Of a stretch of DNA of 64,000 bases, positions 56,367 to 64,000 are shown piece by piece. Position 1 is the first letter of the stretch; every line of letters starts with the position of its first letter. A program made the translations under genes and the position numbers. The notes under the pieces were generated by a model, which had not been told where the DNA came from, made no database searches, and saw only the letters and a program-made list of their open reading frames with translations. This stretch comes from Motilimonas pumila (lineage in GTDB: Bacteria > Pseudomonadota > Gammaproteobacteria > Enterobacterales > CBDFNC01), in the NCBI RefSeq assembly GCF_003596335.1, contig NZ_QZCH01000001.1, positions 372,001 to 436,000 of the forward strand. The letters run 5' to 3'.

Positions 56367-57137
56367 ATGGACCTTAATAATATCGCCCAAGCCGCCGCCG
56401 AATTAGCACAAAGACGTAGCCTTAAGACTAACGTCACAACGCCATTAGCCCCAGCATTGACACCGCTCAACCTAGATCACGCCTTAGCAATTCAACAAGC
56501 GACAGCCTCGCTGCGTAACGATGACATAGCAGCCTGGAAATGCTTGCAACCCCTGGCCCAAAACAAACCTATTGTGGCGCCGATATTTGCCGATACTTTA
56601 CAGCAAGGTGAAGCATGCCAAATCATCCTATCATCGCAGGGCCAAGCGCAAATTGAGCCTGAGATAGCATTCATATTAGACCAAGATTTTGCGCCGAGAG
56701 GCACGCCTTATACTGAACAAGAAGTGTGCGATGCCATTAGCCATTGTCATATGGCGCTGGAATTAATGCAGTTTCGCTTCGATGAAACTATCGACTTTTA
56801 TACCAAGTTGGCAGACTGTTTAGTCAATCAAGGGCTGTACCTGGGCCCGGTTATCGACACTAAACAAGCGCTTCAAGCGAGCAAGATTGACATCATTTAC
56901 CAGCAAGGCAGTGACAGCCAGTGCGTTAGCGGTCAGCACCCCAACGCTCTGCCCCAACAACCTTTATTTTGGCTAGTGAATCACTTAACCGCACGAGGCA
57001 TCACTTTGCGCGCCGGGCAAGCCGTTATTACGGGCTCTTACGCTGGCATCATTAACGTTAAGCCAAATCTCACAACACGCATTGAATATCAAGGCTTAGG
57101 CACCATAGAGACCTGCTTTGTCCCGCTTAAGAATTAA
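56367..57137 (+). CDS. 2-keto-4-pentenoate hydratase / FAH-like family protein
   Basis: 256 residues. The start 'AAELAQRRSLKTNVTTPL' and central 'QAQIEPEIAFILDQDF' (acidic metal-binding Glu pair) match the MhpD/DmpE hydratase group, with the later 'YTKLADCLVNQGLYLGPV' and 'GQAVITGSYAG' (family: 'GDVVLTGSL'). Enzymes of this group hydrate 2-hydroxypentadienoates or decarboxylate oxalocrotonate in aromatic catabolism. No other meta-cleavage gene is nearby, so the substrate is open. It is divergent from the hybrid kinase and convergent with the FMN reductase (3 bp gap). Confidence 0.8.
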   Translation: MDLNNIAQAAAELAQRRSLKTNVTTPLAPALTPLNLDHALAIQQATASLRNDDIAAWKCLQPLAQNKPIVAPIFADTLQQGEACQIILSSQGQAQIEPEIAFILDQDFAPRGTPYTEQEVCDAISHCHMALELMQFRFDETIDFYTKLADCLVNQGLYLGPVIDTKQALQASKIDIIYQQGSDSQCVSGQHPNALPQQPLFWLVNHLTARGITLRAGQAVITGSYAGIINVKPNLTTRIEYQGLGTIETCFVPLKN

Positions 57138-57140
57138 TCA

Positions 57141-57671
57141 TTATTGAGTCAGCGCTTGCACGGCTTGTTGCAAAGCTTGCAATAAGTCGGCATTAGTAAG
57201 CTCTTGATTAGCAACGTCAAAATTATCGAAAAAGCTGGGCACTGACAGGCTGGCTTTTACATCAGCGGCAAAGTATGGCGCAGAGCCAGTCGCAGCGGCT
57301 AACACAGAGCTAGCACCACCAGGCCCTGGAGAGGTCGCCAATAACAACATAGGTTTATTTTGATACACCTTCATATCGATCCGTGAAGTCCAATCAAATA
57401 GGTTTTTATAAGCCGCAGTATATGAACCATTATGTTCAGCAAAAGAAACGATAACGGCGTCTGCTTGGCCTATTTTGTCGAAAAACTGCTGCGCTTGAGG
57501 TGGTTGGCCAGCCAATGCGGCTTCTCTTTCCGGGCTGTAAATTGGCATTTCGTAGTTATTTAAATCTAAGACTTCAACCTCAGCATTGGGCACCATAGTA
57601 GCAGCGTAGCGCGCAAGCTGTAGGTTAATAGACTGCTGGCTATTGGTTGCGGCAAATGTAAGAATTTTCAT
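57141..57671 (-). CDS. NAD(P)H-dependent FMN reductase family protein
   Basis: 176 residues from ATG 57671, because AAGG lies 8 bp upstream; a GTG at 57680 has none at usable spacing. Flavodoxin-like fold with 'LTFAATNSQQSIN' (phosphate-binding start), 'PEREAALAGQPPQAQQFFDKI', 'VIVSFAEHNGSYTAAYKNLFDW' (family 'PEYNGSIPG', here EHNGSYTA) and 'KPMLLLATSPGPGGAS'. It reduces FMN, quinones or azo compounds in the cytoplasm. The adjacent divergent LysR gene probably controls it. Confidence 0.87.
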   Translation of the reverse strand: MKILTFAATNSQQSINLQLARYAATMVPNAEVEVLDLNNYEMPIYSPEREAALAGQPPQAQQFFDKIGQADAVIVSFAEHNGSYTAAYKNLFDWTSRIDMKVYQNKPMLLLATSPGPGGASSVLAAATGSAPYFAADVKASLSVPSFFDNFDVANQELTNADLLQALQQAVQALTQ

Positions 57672-57789
57672 AATGGGCACCTTATCGCATCAAATTAAGT
57701 TATTTACGGGTCGTCACTCGACTGTGTTCACAGTGTATATTAAGCTTTATATGTAATTAATAACCTTAAAGTGAAATCACTTTTTCCAT

Positions 57790-58710
57790 ATGACTTCTAA
57801 TATAACTTTATTTGATGGCATGGTCATTTTTCACCATGTTATTCAAAGTGGCGGCTTTAGCGCCGCAGCCAACCTCACTGGCCACTCAACGTCATATATC
57901 AGTAAAGAAATCAATAAACTCGAGCAAAGGGTGGGCGCAAGGCTATTGCATCGCACGACCCGCTCCATAGGGTTAACGCCAGAGGGGGAGGTATTTTGGC
58001 AACATTGCCAGCAGCTGATTCAAGATGCAGAGCAGGCTCTGGCACAAGTTCGCCAAGCGGAGCTTGAGCCCAAGGGTAACCTCAAGATCAGCTGCCCCTT
58101 GGGGTTTGGCAGTAATTACTTAAAGCCTATATTGTCAAAATACCTGAGTCTTTATCCCATGGTGAATTTGCAGCTCGATCTTAATGACAGAAAGGTTGAT
58201 TTGGTTCAAGACGGCTATGATTTGGCTATCCGTGCCACTATGGAGCTTGAAGCCTCTCGCTTAGTTTGTCGTAAAATTTACACTTGTAAAACGTATACAG
58301 TAGCCAGTAAAGCTTACCTTGCCAAACACGGTACACCGCGCCAGCCACAAGATTTACAGCACCATGATTGTATTTGTTACGCCAACTTAAAAACCCCTAA
58401 TCGCTGGGTCTATCAAGACTCAAAAGGCAAAGATATCAGCGTCAACGTGCGCAGCAAAATGACCTGCAACAACGCCAGTATGGAGCTCGCGATGGTCATG
58501 GAGCACCACGGTATTTGTCGTTTGCCAGCATTTCACATGGAGCCAGAGTTACTTGCGGGTCAAGTTGAAGTCATTCTGGAAGACTACACCAGTCCAGAAA
58601 TCAATGTTTATGCTGTGTACGTCAGTCGCCAGCATTTGTCCCCTAAAATTCGTCGCTTGATTGATTTAATCAGTGACGAGCTTGATCCTATGCCTCGCTT
58701 TAACCGCTAA
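57790..58710 (+). CDS. LysR-family transcriptional regulator (divergent to FMN reductase)
   Basis: 306 residues. N-terminal winged helix 'FHHVIQSGGFSAAANLTGHSTSYISKEINKLEQ' split region with 'RLLHRTTRSIGLTPEGE', then a periplasmic-binding-protein-like effector domain starting 'GNLKISCPLGFGSNYLKPIL'. It belongs to the AaeR/DsdC-like CrgA group by the 'RTTRSI.LT' motif. It is divergent from the FMN reductase over 118 bp, the classic LysR arrangement, and 15 bp before the second LysR gene, so the two are co-transcribed. Confidence 0.9.
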   Translation: MTSNITLFDGMVIFHHVIQSGGFSAAANLTGHSTSYISKEINKLEQRVGARLLHRTTRSIGLTPEGEVFWQHCQQLIQDAEQALAQVRQAELEPKGNLKISCPLGFGSNYLKPILSKYLSLYPMVNLQLDLNDRKVDLVQDGYDLAIRATMELEASRLVCRKIYTCKTYTVASKAYLAKHGTPRQPQDLQHHDCICYANLKTPNRWVYQDSKGKDISVNVRSKMTCNNASMELAMVMEHHGICRLPAFHMEPELLAGQVEVILEDYTSPEINVYAVYVSRQHLSPKIRRLIDLISDELDPMPRFNR

Positions 58711-58725
58711 TACAGGAACGTAAAA

Positions 58726-59637
58726 ATGATAGAGCAGAACTTATCTCGCGTTGATTTAAACCTTTTAGTTGCGTTAAGTGTGTTACTCAAACTGCGTAGC
58801 GTCAGTAAAGCGGCAGATACCTTGTACTTGTCACAATCGGCGATGAGTCGCACCCTAAGCCGACTCAGGGAAACTTTCGATGACCCTTTGTTTTATCGCA
58901 CGCCGCACGGTATTCGACCAACCGAAAAAGCGCTTTTACTTGAGCAGCAGCTGAACCATACGATAAGTCAATTGAGTCAACTGTTTGAGCCTGAGAAATT
59001 TGATCCAATGCTATGCGATAAAGCCATGTCTATTTCTGTGCCGAGTTTAATGTCTCATGCAGTGTTGCTACCATTGCTCAACAAGATACATCAACAAAGT
59101 AATATCACACTGACCGAGTACCCGGCTAAACAGGACGCACTAAAACCCCTTGAAGCAGGTCTATTTGATTTTGCATTTTCCGTTATTCCAACCCAGCAAC
59201 CCCATTTTTGTTGCCAGCCACTGACGAATATAGATGTCACTATTTTTGCTCGTCCTGAACATCCTTTATGTTCGCAACAAGCCGATTTAGATGATTGCTT
59301 AGCATACCCGTTCGTAGACTTATTGATTGACAGTGAAGCCAATTTAACGTTTCAAAACCCGTTGCAACAGCATTTAGTTCAGCAAGATAAGGCGCGCAAC
59401 GTAATCTTTCGCACGGGGCAGCTAAGCTTGTTACTTGAGATGTTGGCCACTTCAGACAGCTTATTAATGGGGCCGTCTATTTTGGCCGATGCAGCGCACC
59501 TGCGCCCGTTATTACGACCGGTACATCAGTACAAGAGTAAAGAGCCCATGATGCTGTACTTGTTACAACACGACAGAACCCAAAACAGCCAAGCGCATCA
59601 ATGGGTAAAGAATATCGTATTGCAGCAATTTAGTTAG
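58726..59637 (+). CDS. LysR-family transcriptional regulator (second)
   Basis: 303 residues. Winged helix with 'LNLLVALSVLLKLRSVSKAADTLYLSQSAMSRTLSRL' split region and 'FYRTPHGIRPTEKA', of the NodD/LinR-like type ('DLNLL..L..LL...SVS.AA'). The effector domain is less conserved and Cys-containing. It overlaps the convergent cupin gene by 8 bp. The preceding LysR gene is unrelated in subgroup, so this is not a recent duplication. Confidence 0.9.
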   Translation: MIEQNLSRVDLNLLVALSVLLKLRSVSKAADTLYLSQSAMSRTLSRLRETFDDPLFYRTPHGIRPTEKALLLEQQLNHTISQLSQLFEPEKFDPMLCDKAMSISVPSLMSHAVLLPLLNKIHQQSNITLTEYPAKQDALKPLEAGLFDFAFSVIPTQQPHFCCQPLTNIDVTIFARPEHPLCSQQADLDDCLAYPFVDLLIDSEANLTFQNPLQQHLVQQDKARNVIFRTGQLSLLLEMLATSDSLLMGPSILADAAHLRPLLRPVHQYKSKEPMMLYLLQHDRTQNSQAHQWVKNIVLQQFS

Positions 59638-60304
59638 CTTCGGGTAAGTGGCCCGTTTTGACCAATATCGTGGTCGCCCGCTCTACATAAGGACAATGTT
59701 CACTCAGGTGTGGGCGCCTCAGCCAAGTGCCAGAAGGGTAGCGCCCATGTTCATCGATAAACTCGCCAGACAAAACCAATATTTCTTCTCCACCAAAATG
59801 TCGATGAGGCTGAAAAATCTCGCCAGCAGGCCAATGTACCAAGGCGGTATGCTGGGTCGCAAAGCTGTGCAGTGACATCACTTTCAAGCCGCCAATGCCC
59901 GGCCTCCACACTTGTTGCTCAGTATTGATGCGAACGGCTTGGCTATCGGTCGCTAAAAACTGGTTCAACTTAACAAATATGGTGCATCCCTGCCGACTGA
60001 ACGGTGCATGGGACGAGCCCGGCGGGTTACGCAAATACGAGCCTGCGGGATAGTCCCCATCTTCATCAGAAAATACACCGTCAAGTACCCAAATCTCTTC
60101 CCCGAGAGGATGCTGATGAGTTGAAAAGGTCGCGCCAGCTTCGTACTTAACAATGCTACTGGTCCAGCCCGCTTCAGCTTCAAGGCGCTCTAACGGTTTA
60201 CGCCATACGCCTGCTTTAGGGCTTTTCAGCCACGCTTGCTGCTGGCTAAAAATAGTTACAGCTTGAGTAAAGTCCATATTTAGATTTTGTGGCATCGCCA
60301 TCAT
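59630..60304 (-). CDS. Double-cupin (ChrR-like) protein
   Basis: 224 residues from ATG 60304 (GGAAG upstream); a TTG at 60322 would add six residues. Two cupin_7-like repeats are seen: 'FSTHQHPLGEEIWVLDGVFSDEDGDYPAGS' and 'FQPHRHFGGEEILVLSGEFIDEHGRYPSGT' (both quoted in part), each with His-x-His and Glu ligands, so two metal sites are likely. They resemble the cupin half of anti-sigma factor ChrR, but no N-terminal anti-sigma zinc domain is present and no ECF sigma gene is near. It overlaps the LysR stop. Confidence 0.82.
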   Translation of the reverse strand: MMAMPQNLNMDFTQAVTIFSQQQAWLKSPKAGVWRKPLERLEAEAGWTSSIVKYEAGATFSTHQHPLGEEIWVLDGVFSDEDGDYPAGSYLRNPPGSSHAPFSRQGCTIFVKLNQFLATDSQAVRINTEQQVWRPGIGGLKVMSLHSFATQHTALVHWPAGEIFQPHRHFGGEEILVLSGEFIDEHGRYPSGTWLRRPHLSEHCPYVERATTILVKTGHLPEAN

Positions 60305-60513
60305 GATACTACTCACTTCCAATTATCTTATTGCATAGCATACGCCGAAAGTATGCTTGTGGCTCAAAAAGACAGCAAAGGTTATTAAGCAGACCCGGCA
60401 ACATAATCGTGAAGTTGATCGCTGCAAGCATGATTTCAAATCAAGCACCCAAGTGCGTTTTATGCTAGTTTGGCTGCAAAGTCACTTATTGAATAGATAA
60501 GGAGTGCCAAGAA

Positions 60514-60633
60514 ATGGATTTCTTCGCCACTTGTTGTTTGTTATGGGCTATTCATCTTGCAGCTAAACAGGGTGGATTAAGTCGCTACCGTCACACAAGC
60601 TTTGTCCAAGTAAAGGCAAATTGTGATGAATGA
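60514..60633 (+). CDS. 39-residue leader ORF overlapping the AraC gene
   Basis: ATG 60514 has a perfect AAGGAG 9 bp upstream, better than the AraC gene's own SD. It encodes 39 residues: a hydrophobic Cys-containing start (MDFFATCCLLWAIHL) and a basic/polar end. Its stop TGA at 60631-60633 lies just inside the AraC reading frame, so termination occurs beside the downstream start (60623/60626). It may be a coupled leader peptide, or the two could be chance. Confidence 0.4.
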   Translation: MDFFATCCLLWAIHLAAKQGGLSRYRHTSFVQVKANCDE

Positions 60634-61825
60634 AAATATCGTCACTACGATCACTTTAACAGTGTTAACTTTAGGGGCAATACAAGGTGTGGTGTTTGCC
60701 ATCACCGCGTTTTGTAAAAAAGAACTCCTATTAGCCAGCTGGCTCGGTTTGTTTTCTTTTGAAGTGATCAATAAAATACTCTTAGCCAGCCAAATACTGC
60801 CTAATGCCACGCAATGGTTAGGCTATTGGTTTAGCCTAGACTTACTCTATGGCCCCCTGTTTTACCTCTGGGTTGTAAAGTTGCTCACCGGTAAGCTGCT
60901 TGCGCGTTGGCAGTATTTACATTTCGTTCCTTTTGTCGTCTTCCTAGCATTCAAACTTACTGCAACCTTAAGTTGGTCTGGAGCAGAGCGCTTACATGCT
61001 ATCCATCAAGCTTTGTCTTATGGTAACTGGCATAGCCCTACTTCAAGCATCGATTTTCTTAATGGTTACATCATTTACATTCCCCTTATCTATAGCTTAC
61101 TCGCGGGGTACCTGTTAGCCATGCGAAAAAACCTGCCACAGCAACCGTTATCCTCCATTGCGAAGGTGAGAGTTAACTGGTTGCTTGCCATGGTGGCATT
61201 ACAAATCGCCATGTGGTTTTTTGTTATTTTCTTGCTACATTATTTGCCGGTTACGCCTATCAATGGCTTTTTAATCAGCTATATCCCAGCAGTCCTTTGG
61301 CTAAATGCCTTGGCTTGGCTATCCATGTTATATCAGCCTATTGTGGTTCAAGCAGTAAAAATACGAGACGAACACCCAGTTACAGATACCGGCCTAGCCA
61401 ACCTTTCTAAAGCAGACAATGAAGCAGCTAAAGTCCCTCTAGAACAAGCAGAACAGATTGCACAGAAGATTGAGCAAGCGATGAAACAAGGCCTATTTAA
61501 GCAACCCAAGTTATCATTAGACCAACTGGCTAACGATATTAAAGTGGCCCCATACCGGGTCAGCCAAGTATTGAATGAGCATTTAGCCATCAGTTTTTTT
61601 GACTTGGTCAATGGTTATCGCATCAAAGCCGTGCAAGAGAATTTGGCTGACCCGCAAAACCACCACACTATTTTAGATATTGCTTTTTGTAATGGATTTA
61701 ACAGTAAATCAACCTTCAATACCTGTTTTAAAAAACAAGTAGGTTTAACTCCTAGCCAATACCGGTTACAAAAAAAGCGCGATCCAGTTAACGATTTAGC
61801 AGGTTCAGAGGTGCAGATTAGCTAA
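60623..61825 (+). CDS. Membrane-bound AraC-family transcriptional regulator
   Basis: 400 residues from GTG 60623 (AAAGG 6 bp upstream; ATG 60626 is the alternative). The N-terminal ~245 residues hold about seven hydrophobic segments, e.g. 'WLGYWFSLDLLYGPLFYLWVV' and 'LLAMVALQIAMWFFVIFLLHY' (parts). The C-terminal ~105 residues are an AraC double HTH with 'LDQLANDIKVAPYRVSQVLNEHL' and 'ILDIAFCNGFNSKSTFNTCFKK..GLTPSQYR' motifs. It senses in or at the inner membrane. It lies 77 bp upstream of the isochorismatase-like lipoprotein and probably regulates it. Confidence 0.88.
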   Translation: MMNENIVTTITLTVLTLGAIQGVVFAITAFCKKELLLASWLGLFSFEVINKILLASQILPNATQWLGYWFSLDLLYGPLFYLWVVKLLTGKLLARWQYLHFVPFVVFLAFKLTATLSWSGAERLHAIHQALSYGNWHSPTSSIDFLNGYIIYIPLIYSLLAGYLLAMRKNLPQQPLSSIAKVRVNWLLAMVALQIAMWFFVIFLLHYLPVTPINGFLISYIPAVLWLNALAWLSMLYQPIVVQAVKIRDEHPVTDTGLANLSKADNEAAKVPLEQAEQIAQKIEQAMKQGLFKQPKLSLDQLANDIKVAPYRVSQVLNEHLAISFFDLVNGYRIKAVQENLADPQNHHTILDIAFCNGFNSKSTFNTCFKKQVGLTPSQYRLQKKRDPVNDLAGSEVQIS

Positions 61826-61902
61826 ACCGGACGATAAAACTAAAGTAAATTCAAATAATTACCCTTAGATTTAATCCATTAAACTAAAACTAAGGGTGAA
61901 TT

Positions 61903-63216
61903 ATGAAAAGGACGTTATTATTCATTGCTGTCGCTGCTGCGATCTCAGGCTGTCAGGTTGATTCAAGCGACATTCAATTAGCGCAAGCTGTTCCAGTGAG
62001 CGAACAAGTGCAATTTAACGCGACCGATACGGGGCTGCTGATCATTGACTCTCAGCAATCTTACGTCATGGACAGTGACGCTTTTTGGACCAAAGTTTGG
62101 TATCCAGACTTGCCTATCCCAGCTGAAAACGTCGATCCTCAATTACACCAAAATATCGACCGCATCGCTTCACTCGCTAAGCTTGCCAATCAGCTGAACT
62201 TCCCGACAACGATTACCTATGAAGCATATAATACGGAGTGGGGCTTGGAGTACTCGCCCTTTATTAGTCGTATTGAAGAGGCGCTGGATGAAGATACCCA
62301 AGTATTTTTCAAGCAAACTTTTAATGCCACATTGGAAACAGACATAGAAAACGCTATGACCAGCTGGCTCGCAAACGGCATTAACCGGGTGATAGTCGCT
62401 GGCGCAGAGACCGATGTTTGCGTAATGCAAACCGTACTGGGGCTGAAAAAGATGGGCTTTGAAGTCTACTTAGCCAGTGACGCCACGTTCTCAACAGAGA
62501 TATACAAAAGGCCTACCTTTAAACGGCTGCAACAAGCCGGGGTAAAACTCGCAGCTACATCGGAAGTCTTAGAGTCCATGCAAGCCCAAGATGAGTTGAT
62601 ATACAGCCCAAGGTATGCGGTAGGAAACCGTGCCGAACTGCATCAAGCTGACCGAGCGCAAATGGCGTACATAAACTTTAATATGGACCCGACCAGTATT
62701 AATAAAGCCGTTCATGACAATAAGACTGCGGTTGACTATCGATTGACCTCTTTAGGTTTAGAGCAAGAGTTTTTATTTCAATCTTTACCTAGCTTTCATG
62801 TCAATGCAAAGACCGAAGCTTATACCGATAAGTATCGCCAAAATGCTGATATGATTCATCATGAAAGAATCAACCAAGTGATCAGAGATATGCGTGACAT
62901 GGGCAAAGATCAAGCCATGATATCTGGGGTAGTTTCGCAAAAAGAGCTGATCACCACAGTAGTGAAGCTTAACTCGGCCCAAATTACGCCGATTATATTA
63001 GAAGACAGCCTATTGGGCGCTGATGTTGACCCTGTTCACTACTTAGATTTAGTCTATCAGCTTGGCGCTATTCCAAGCACTCAAAAATCGAATGGCTATG
63101 AAATGTATGTAGAGGTACAACTGGGTGACTTTAGTGAAGACGAAAAAGCAAGTTATTGGCAGATGAATGGCTTGCAGGAATCTGTGATACCTGAGCTTTA
63201 TCCCCGACTACGTTAG
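61903..63216 (+). CDS. Double isochorismatase-like cysteine hydrolase lipoprotein
   Basis: 437 residues with a lipoprotein signal: lipobox ISGC, lipidated Cys17. The first domain (~41-215) has the complete isochorismatase-superfamily triad: D49 in 'LIIDSQQSYV', K137 in 'VFFKQTFNA', C173 in 'AETDVCVMQTVLG'. The second (~228-410) repeats the fold: 'GVVSQKELITTVVKL' stands where the nucleophile should be, with Ser/Gln instead of Cys, so it looks inactive. A membrane-anchored member of this usually cytoplasmic amidase family is unusual. The substrate is unknown; a terminator follows. Confidence 0.85.
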   Translation: MKRTLLFIAVAAAISGCQVDSSDIQLAQAVPVSEQVQFNATDTGLLIIDSQQSYVMDSDAFWTKVWYPDLPIPAENVDPQLHQNIDRIASLAKLANQLNFPTTITYEAYNTEWGLEYSPFISRIEEALDEDTQVFFKQTFNATLETDIENAMTSWLANGINRVIVAGAETDVCVMQTVLGLKKMGFEVYLASDATFSTEIYKRPTFKRLQQAGVKLAATSEVLESMQAQDELIYSPRYAVGNRAELHQADRAQMAYINFNMDPTSINKAVHDNKTAVDYRLTSLGLEQEFLFQSLPSFHVNAKTEAYTDKYRQNADMIHHERINQVIRDMRDMGKDQAMISGVVSQKELITTVVKLNSAQITPIILEDSLLGADVDPVHYLDLVYQLGAIPSTQKSNGYEMYVEVQLGDFSEDEKASYWQMNGLQESVIPELYPRLR

Positions 63217-63234
63217 TAAAAAATCAATAGTTTT

Positions 63235-63276
63235 AAGCACCAACAGTGGAGTATTCAACGCTGAGGGTGCTTTTTG
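63235..63276 (+). terminator. Terminator after the isochorismatase-like gene
   Basis: 7-bp outer stem AAGCACC/GGTGCTT (63235-63241, 63266-63272) with an imperfect inner stem and a T-tract. Confidence 0.65.
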
Positions 63277-63383
63277 CATCCCTAACAACCTGTATTTACC
63301 TTAACATAGCATCGACTGTGCTTGTATCGCAGTAGTTGGTAACTGGGTGAGTAAATAAAGGATAAAACAGGTATTTCAGACAT

Positions 63384-63408
63384 AAAAAAACCGACATAAA
63401 GTCGGGTT
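63384..63408 (-). terminator. tRNA-Leu terminator (minus strand)
   Basis: Minus-strand stem GTCGG/CCGAC (plus flanking AT pairs) with a 5-nt loop, followed by seven Ts, 16 nt beyond the tRNA 3' end. Confidence 0.75.
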
Positions 63409-63423
63409 ATTATAAGGTGTAGA

Positions 63424-63508
63424 TGGTGCCCGAGGGCGGACTTGAACCGCCACTTCCGAAGAAACCTGATTTTGAATCAGGCGTGTCTACCAATTTCACC
63501 ACTCGGGC
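63424..63508 (-). tRNA. tRNA-Leu (CAA)
   Basis: 85 nt with encoded CCA. Acceptor GCCCGAG/CTCGGGC, anticodon loop with CAA, a long variable arm (TTTCTTCGGAAG) and TTCAAGT in the T-loop. Confidence 0.97.
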
Positions 63509-63550
63509 TAAATAGCTGCAAACCCGTCGGCTCACTGCTAAGTGGGAGTG

Positions 63551-63578
63551 ATTATACTCATCGCCATGTCCTTGGCAA
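63551..63578 (-). promoter_or_regulatory. tRNA-Leu promoter
   Basis: Minus-strand TTGCCA, 16 bp, TATAAT; 42 bp before the mature 5' end. Confidence 0.75.
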
Positions 63579-63705
63579 GTAGTTTTAGTTCAACTGCCTA
63601 GGATTTAAACAGATATCATAATATATCGCGCTTTAGGGTGATTTTGTTACAATCTCAGCACGATGTTCATATCTGCAGCAGCTAAAACAGAGAAAAATAA
63701 TCAAT

Positions 63706-64000
63706 ATGAAAAATACCAAGACTGCCCCAACTGCAAACCCTTATGTAGGTCTACCTCCCGCAGGCGTATTAAGAAGGTTCGGAGCCCTAATTTATGACGC
63801 CTTATTGGTCATGGCCTTGATGTTATTAGCAGGCGGTGTGGGCGCTCTCGTCGCAGCGCTATTACTGAATTTTAATCTTATTTCTATTGCCGGCTACCCA
63901 GACATGGCGGCTTACCTCAGTCAAAATATGTTATACCAAATTTGGATTTGGTCTGTGTTTGTGGGCTTTTACGCCTTCTTTTGGAGTAAAGCGGGGCAAA
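63706..64000 (+). CDS. RDD family membrane protein, 3' truncated by window edge
   Basis: 98 visible residues. A short polar start is followed by 'PPAGVLRRFGALIYDALLVM' containing the R-x(n)-D pattern that names the RDD family, then two hydrophobic helices. RDD proteins are small inner-membrane proteins of uncertain function; some aid Na+/H+ or Li+ exchange. The SD is weak. The gene continues past the window. Confidence 0.85.
   Translation, partial: MKNTKTAPTANPYVGLPPAGVLRRFGALIYDALLVMALMLLAGGVGALVAALLLNFNLISIAGYPDMAAYLSQNMLYQIWIWSVFVGFYAFFWSKAGQ

Overview
The window looks like chromosomal DNA of a marine gammaproteobacterium of the Alteromonadales/Vibrionales grade. The evidence is the gene complement: holD-rimI, rsmC, mtgA, yaeQ, yigL, a Vibrio/Shewanella-style glgC pair with glgA, CheX-type chemotaxis proteins, single-Cache chemoreceptors and DUF2955/HlyD efflux. 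Moderate GC, AT-rich intergenic regions and many clean intrinsic terminators agree with this. An Agarivorans- or Shewanella-like genus is an impression only. I see no transposase, integrase, CRISPR array, rRNA or phage gene. Two tRNA genes are present (Trp-CCA and Leu-CAA).

Layout. 1-9433 is the most unusual block: the 3' end of a flotillin/SPFH gene, a 1671-residue coiled-coil AAA ATPase of the 'DNA repair ATPase' (DUF3686) type, a single-HKD phospholipase D-like nuclease overlapping it by 4 bp, and an SF1 helicase with a C-terminal PD-(D/E)XK-like domain. 9500-22404 is mostly housekeeping and transport: Gfo/Idh/MocA oxidoreductase, DASS symporter, YaeQ, YigL, MtgA, a spermidine synthase-like protein, a degenerate DUF922 protein, an AI-2E permease/HlyD/DUF2955 operon, a SpoU methyltransferase, and holD-rimI-M23 peptidase. 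22475-25191 holds tRNA-Trp and the serine pathway genes serC and serA. 25316-34180 holds a small acidic protein, a chemoreceptor, an OmpA-family lipoprotein, proA, and a three-gene membrane CheA-like kinase / CheY / CheX cassette. 34257-44753 holds L-lactate dehydrogenase, YdcF, an orphan FecCD permease behind a highly structured intergenic region, a Crp/Fnr regulator, an RND efflux pair, a second Gfo/Idh/MocA protein and rsmC. 45011-49648 is the glycogen locus (two glgC, glgA, a ComFB-like gene). 49846-63216 holds an ABM protein, a 1.9-kilo-residue hybrid sensor kinase with two solute-binding sensor domains, a hydratase, an FMN reductase, two LysR genes, a double cupin, a membrane-bound AraC regulator with a 39-codon leader ORF, and a double-isochorismatase lipoprotein. 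tRNA-Leu and the start of an RDD gene close the window.

Working together. Glycogen synthesis is complete from glucose-1-phosphate to linear glucan (GlgC, GlgA), but no branching or debranching gene is here. Serine synthesis lacks only SerB. The 30.5-33.5 kb cassette is a compact chemosensory-like circuit in which the sensor is fused to the kinase and CheX would dephosphorylate the CheY. The first 9.4 kb is the best candidate for an under-described system: membrane scaffold, giant ATPase, nuclease and helicase-nuclease together suggest nucleic-acid processing, either genome repair or anti-phage defence. That role is inferred from domains only.
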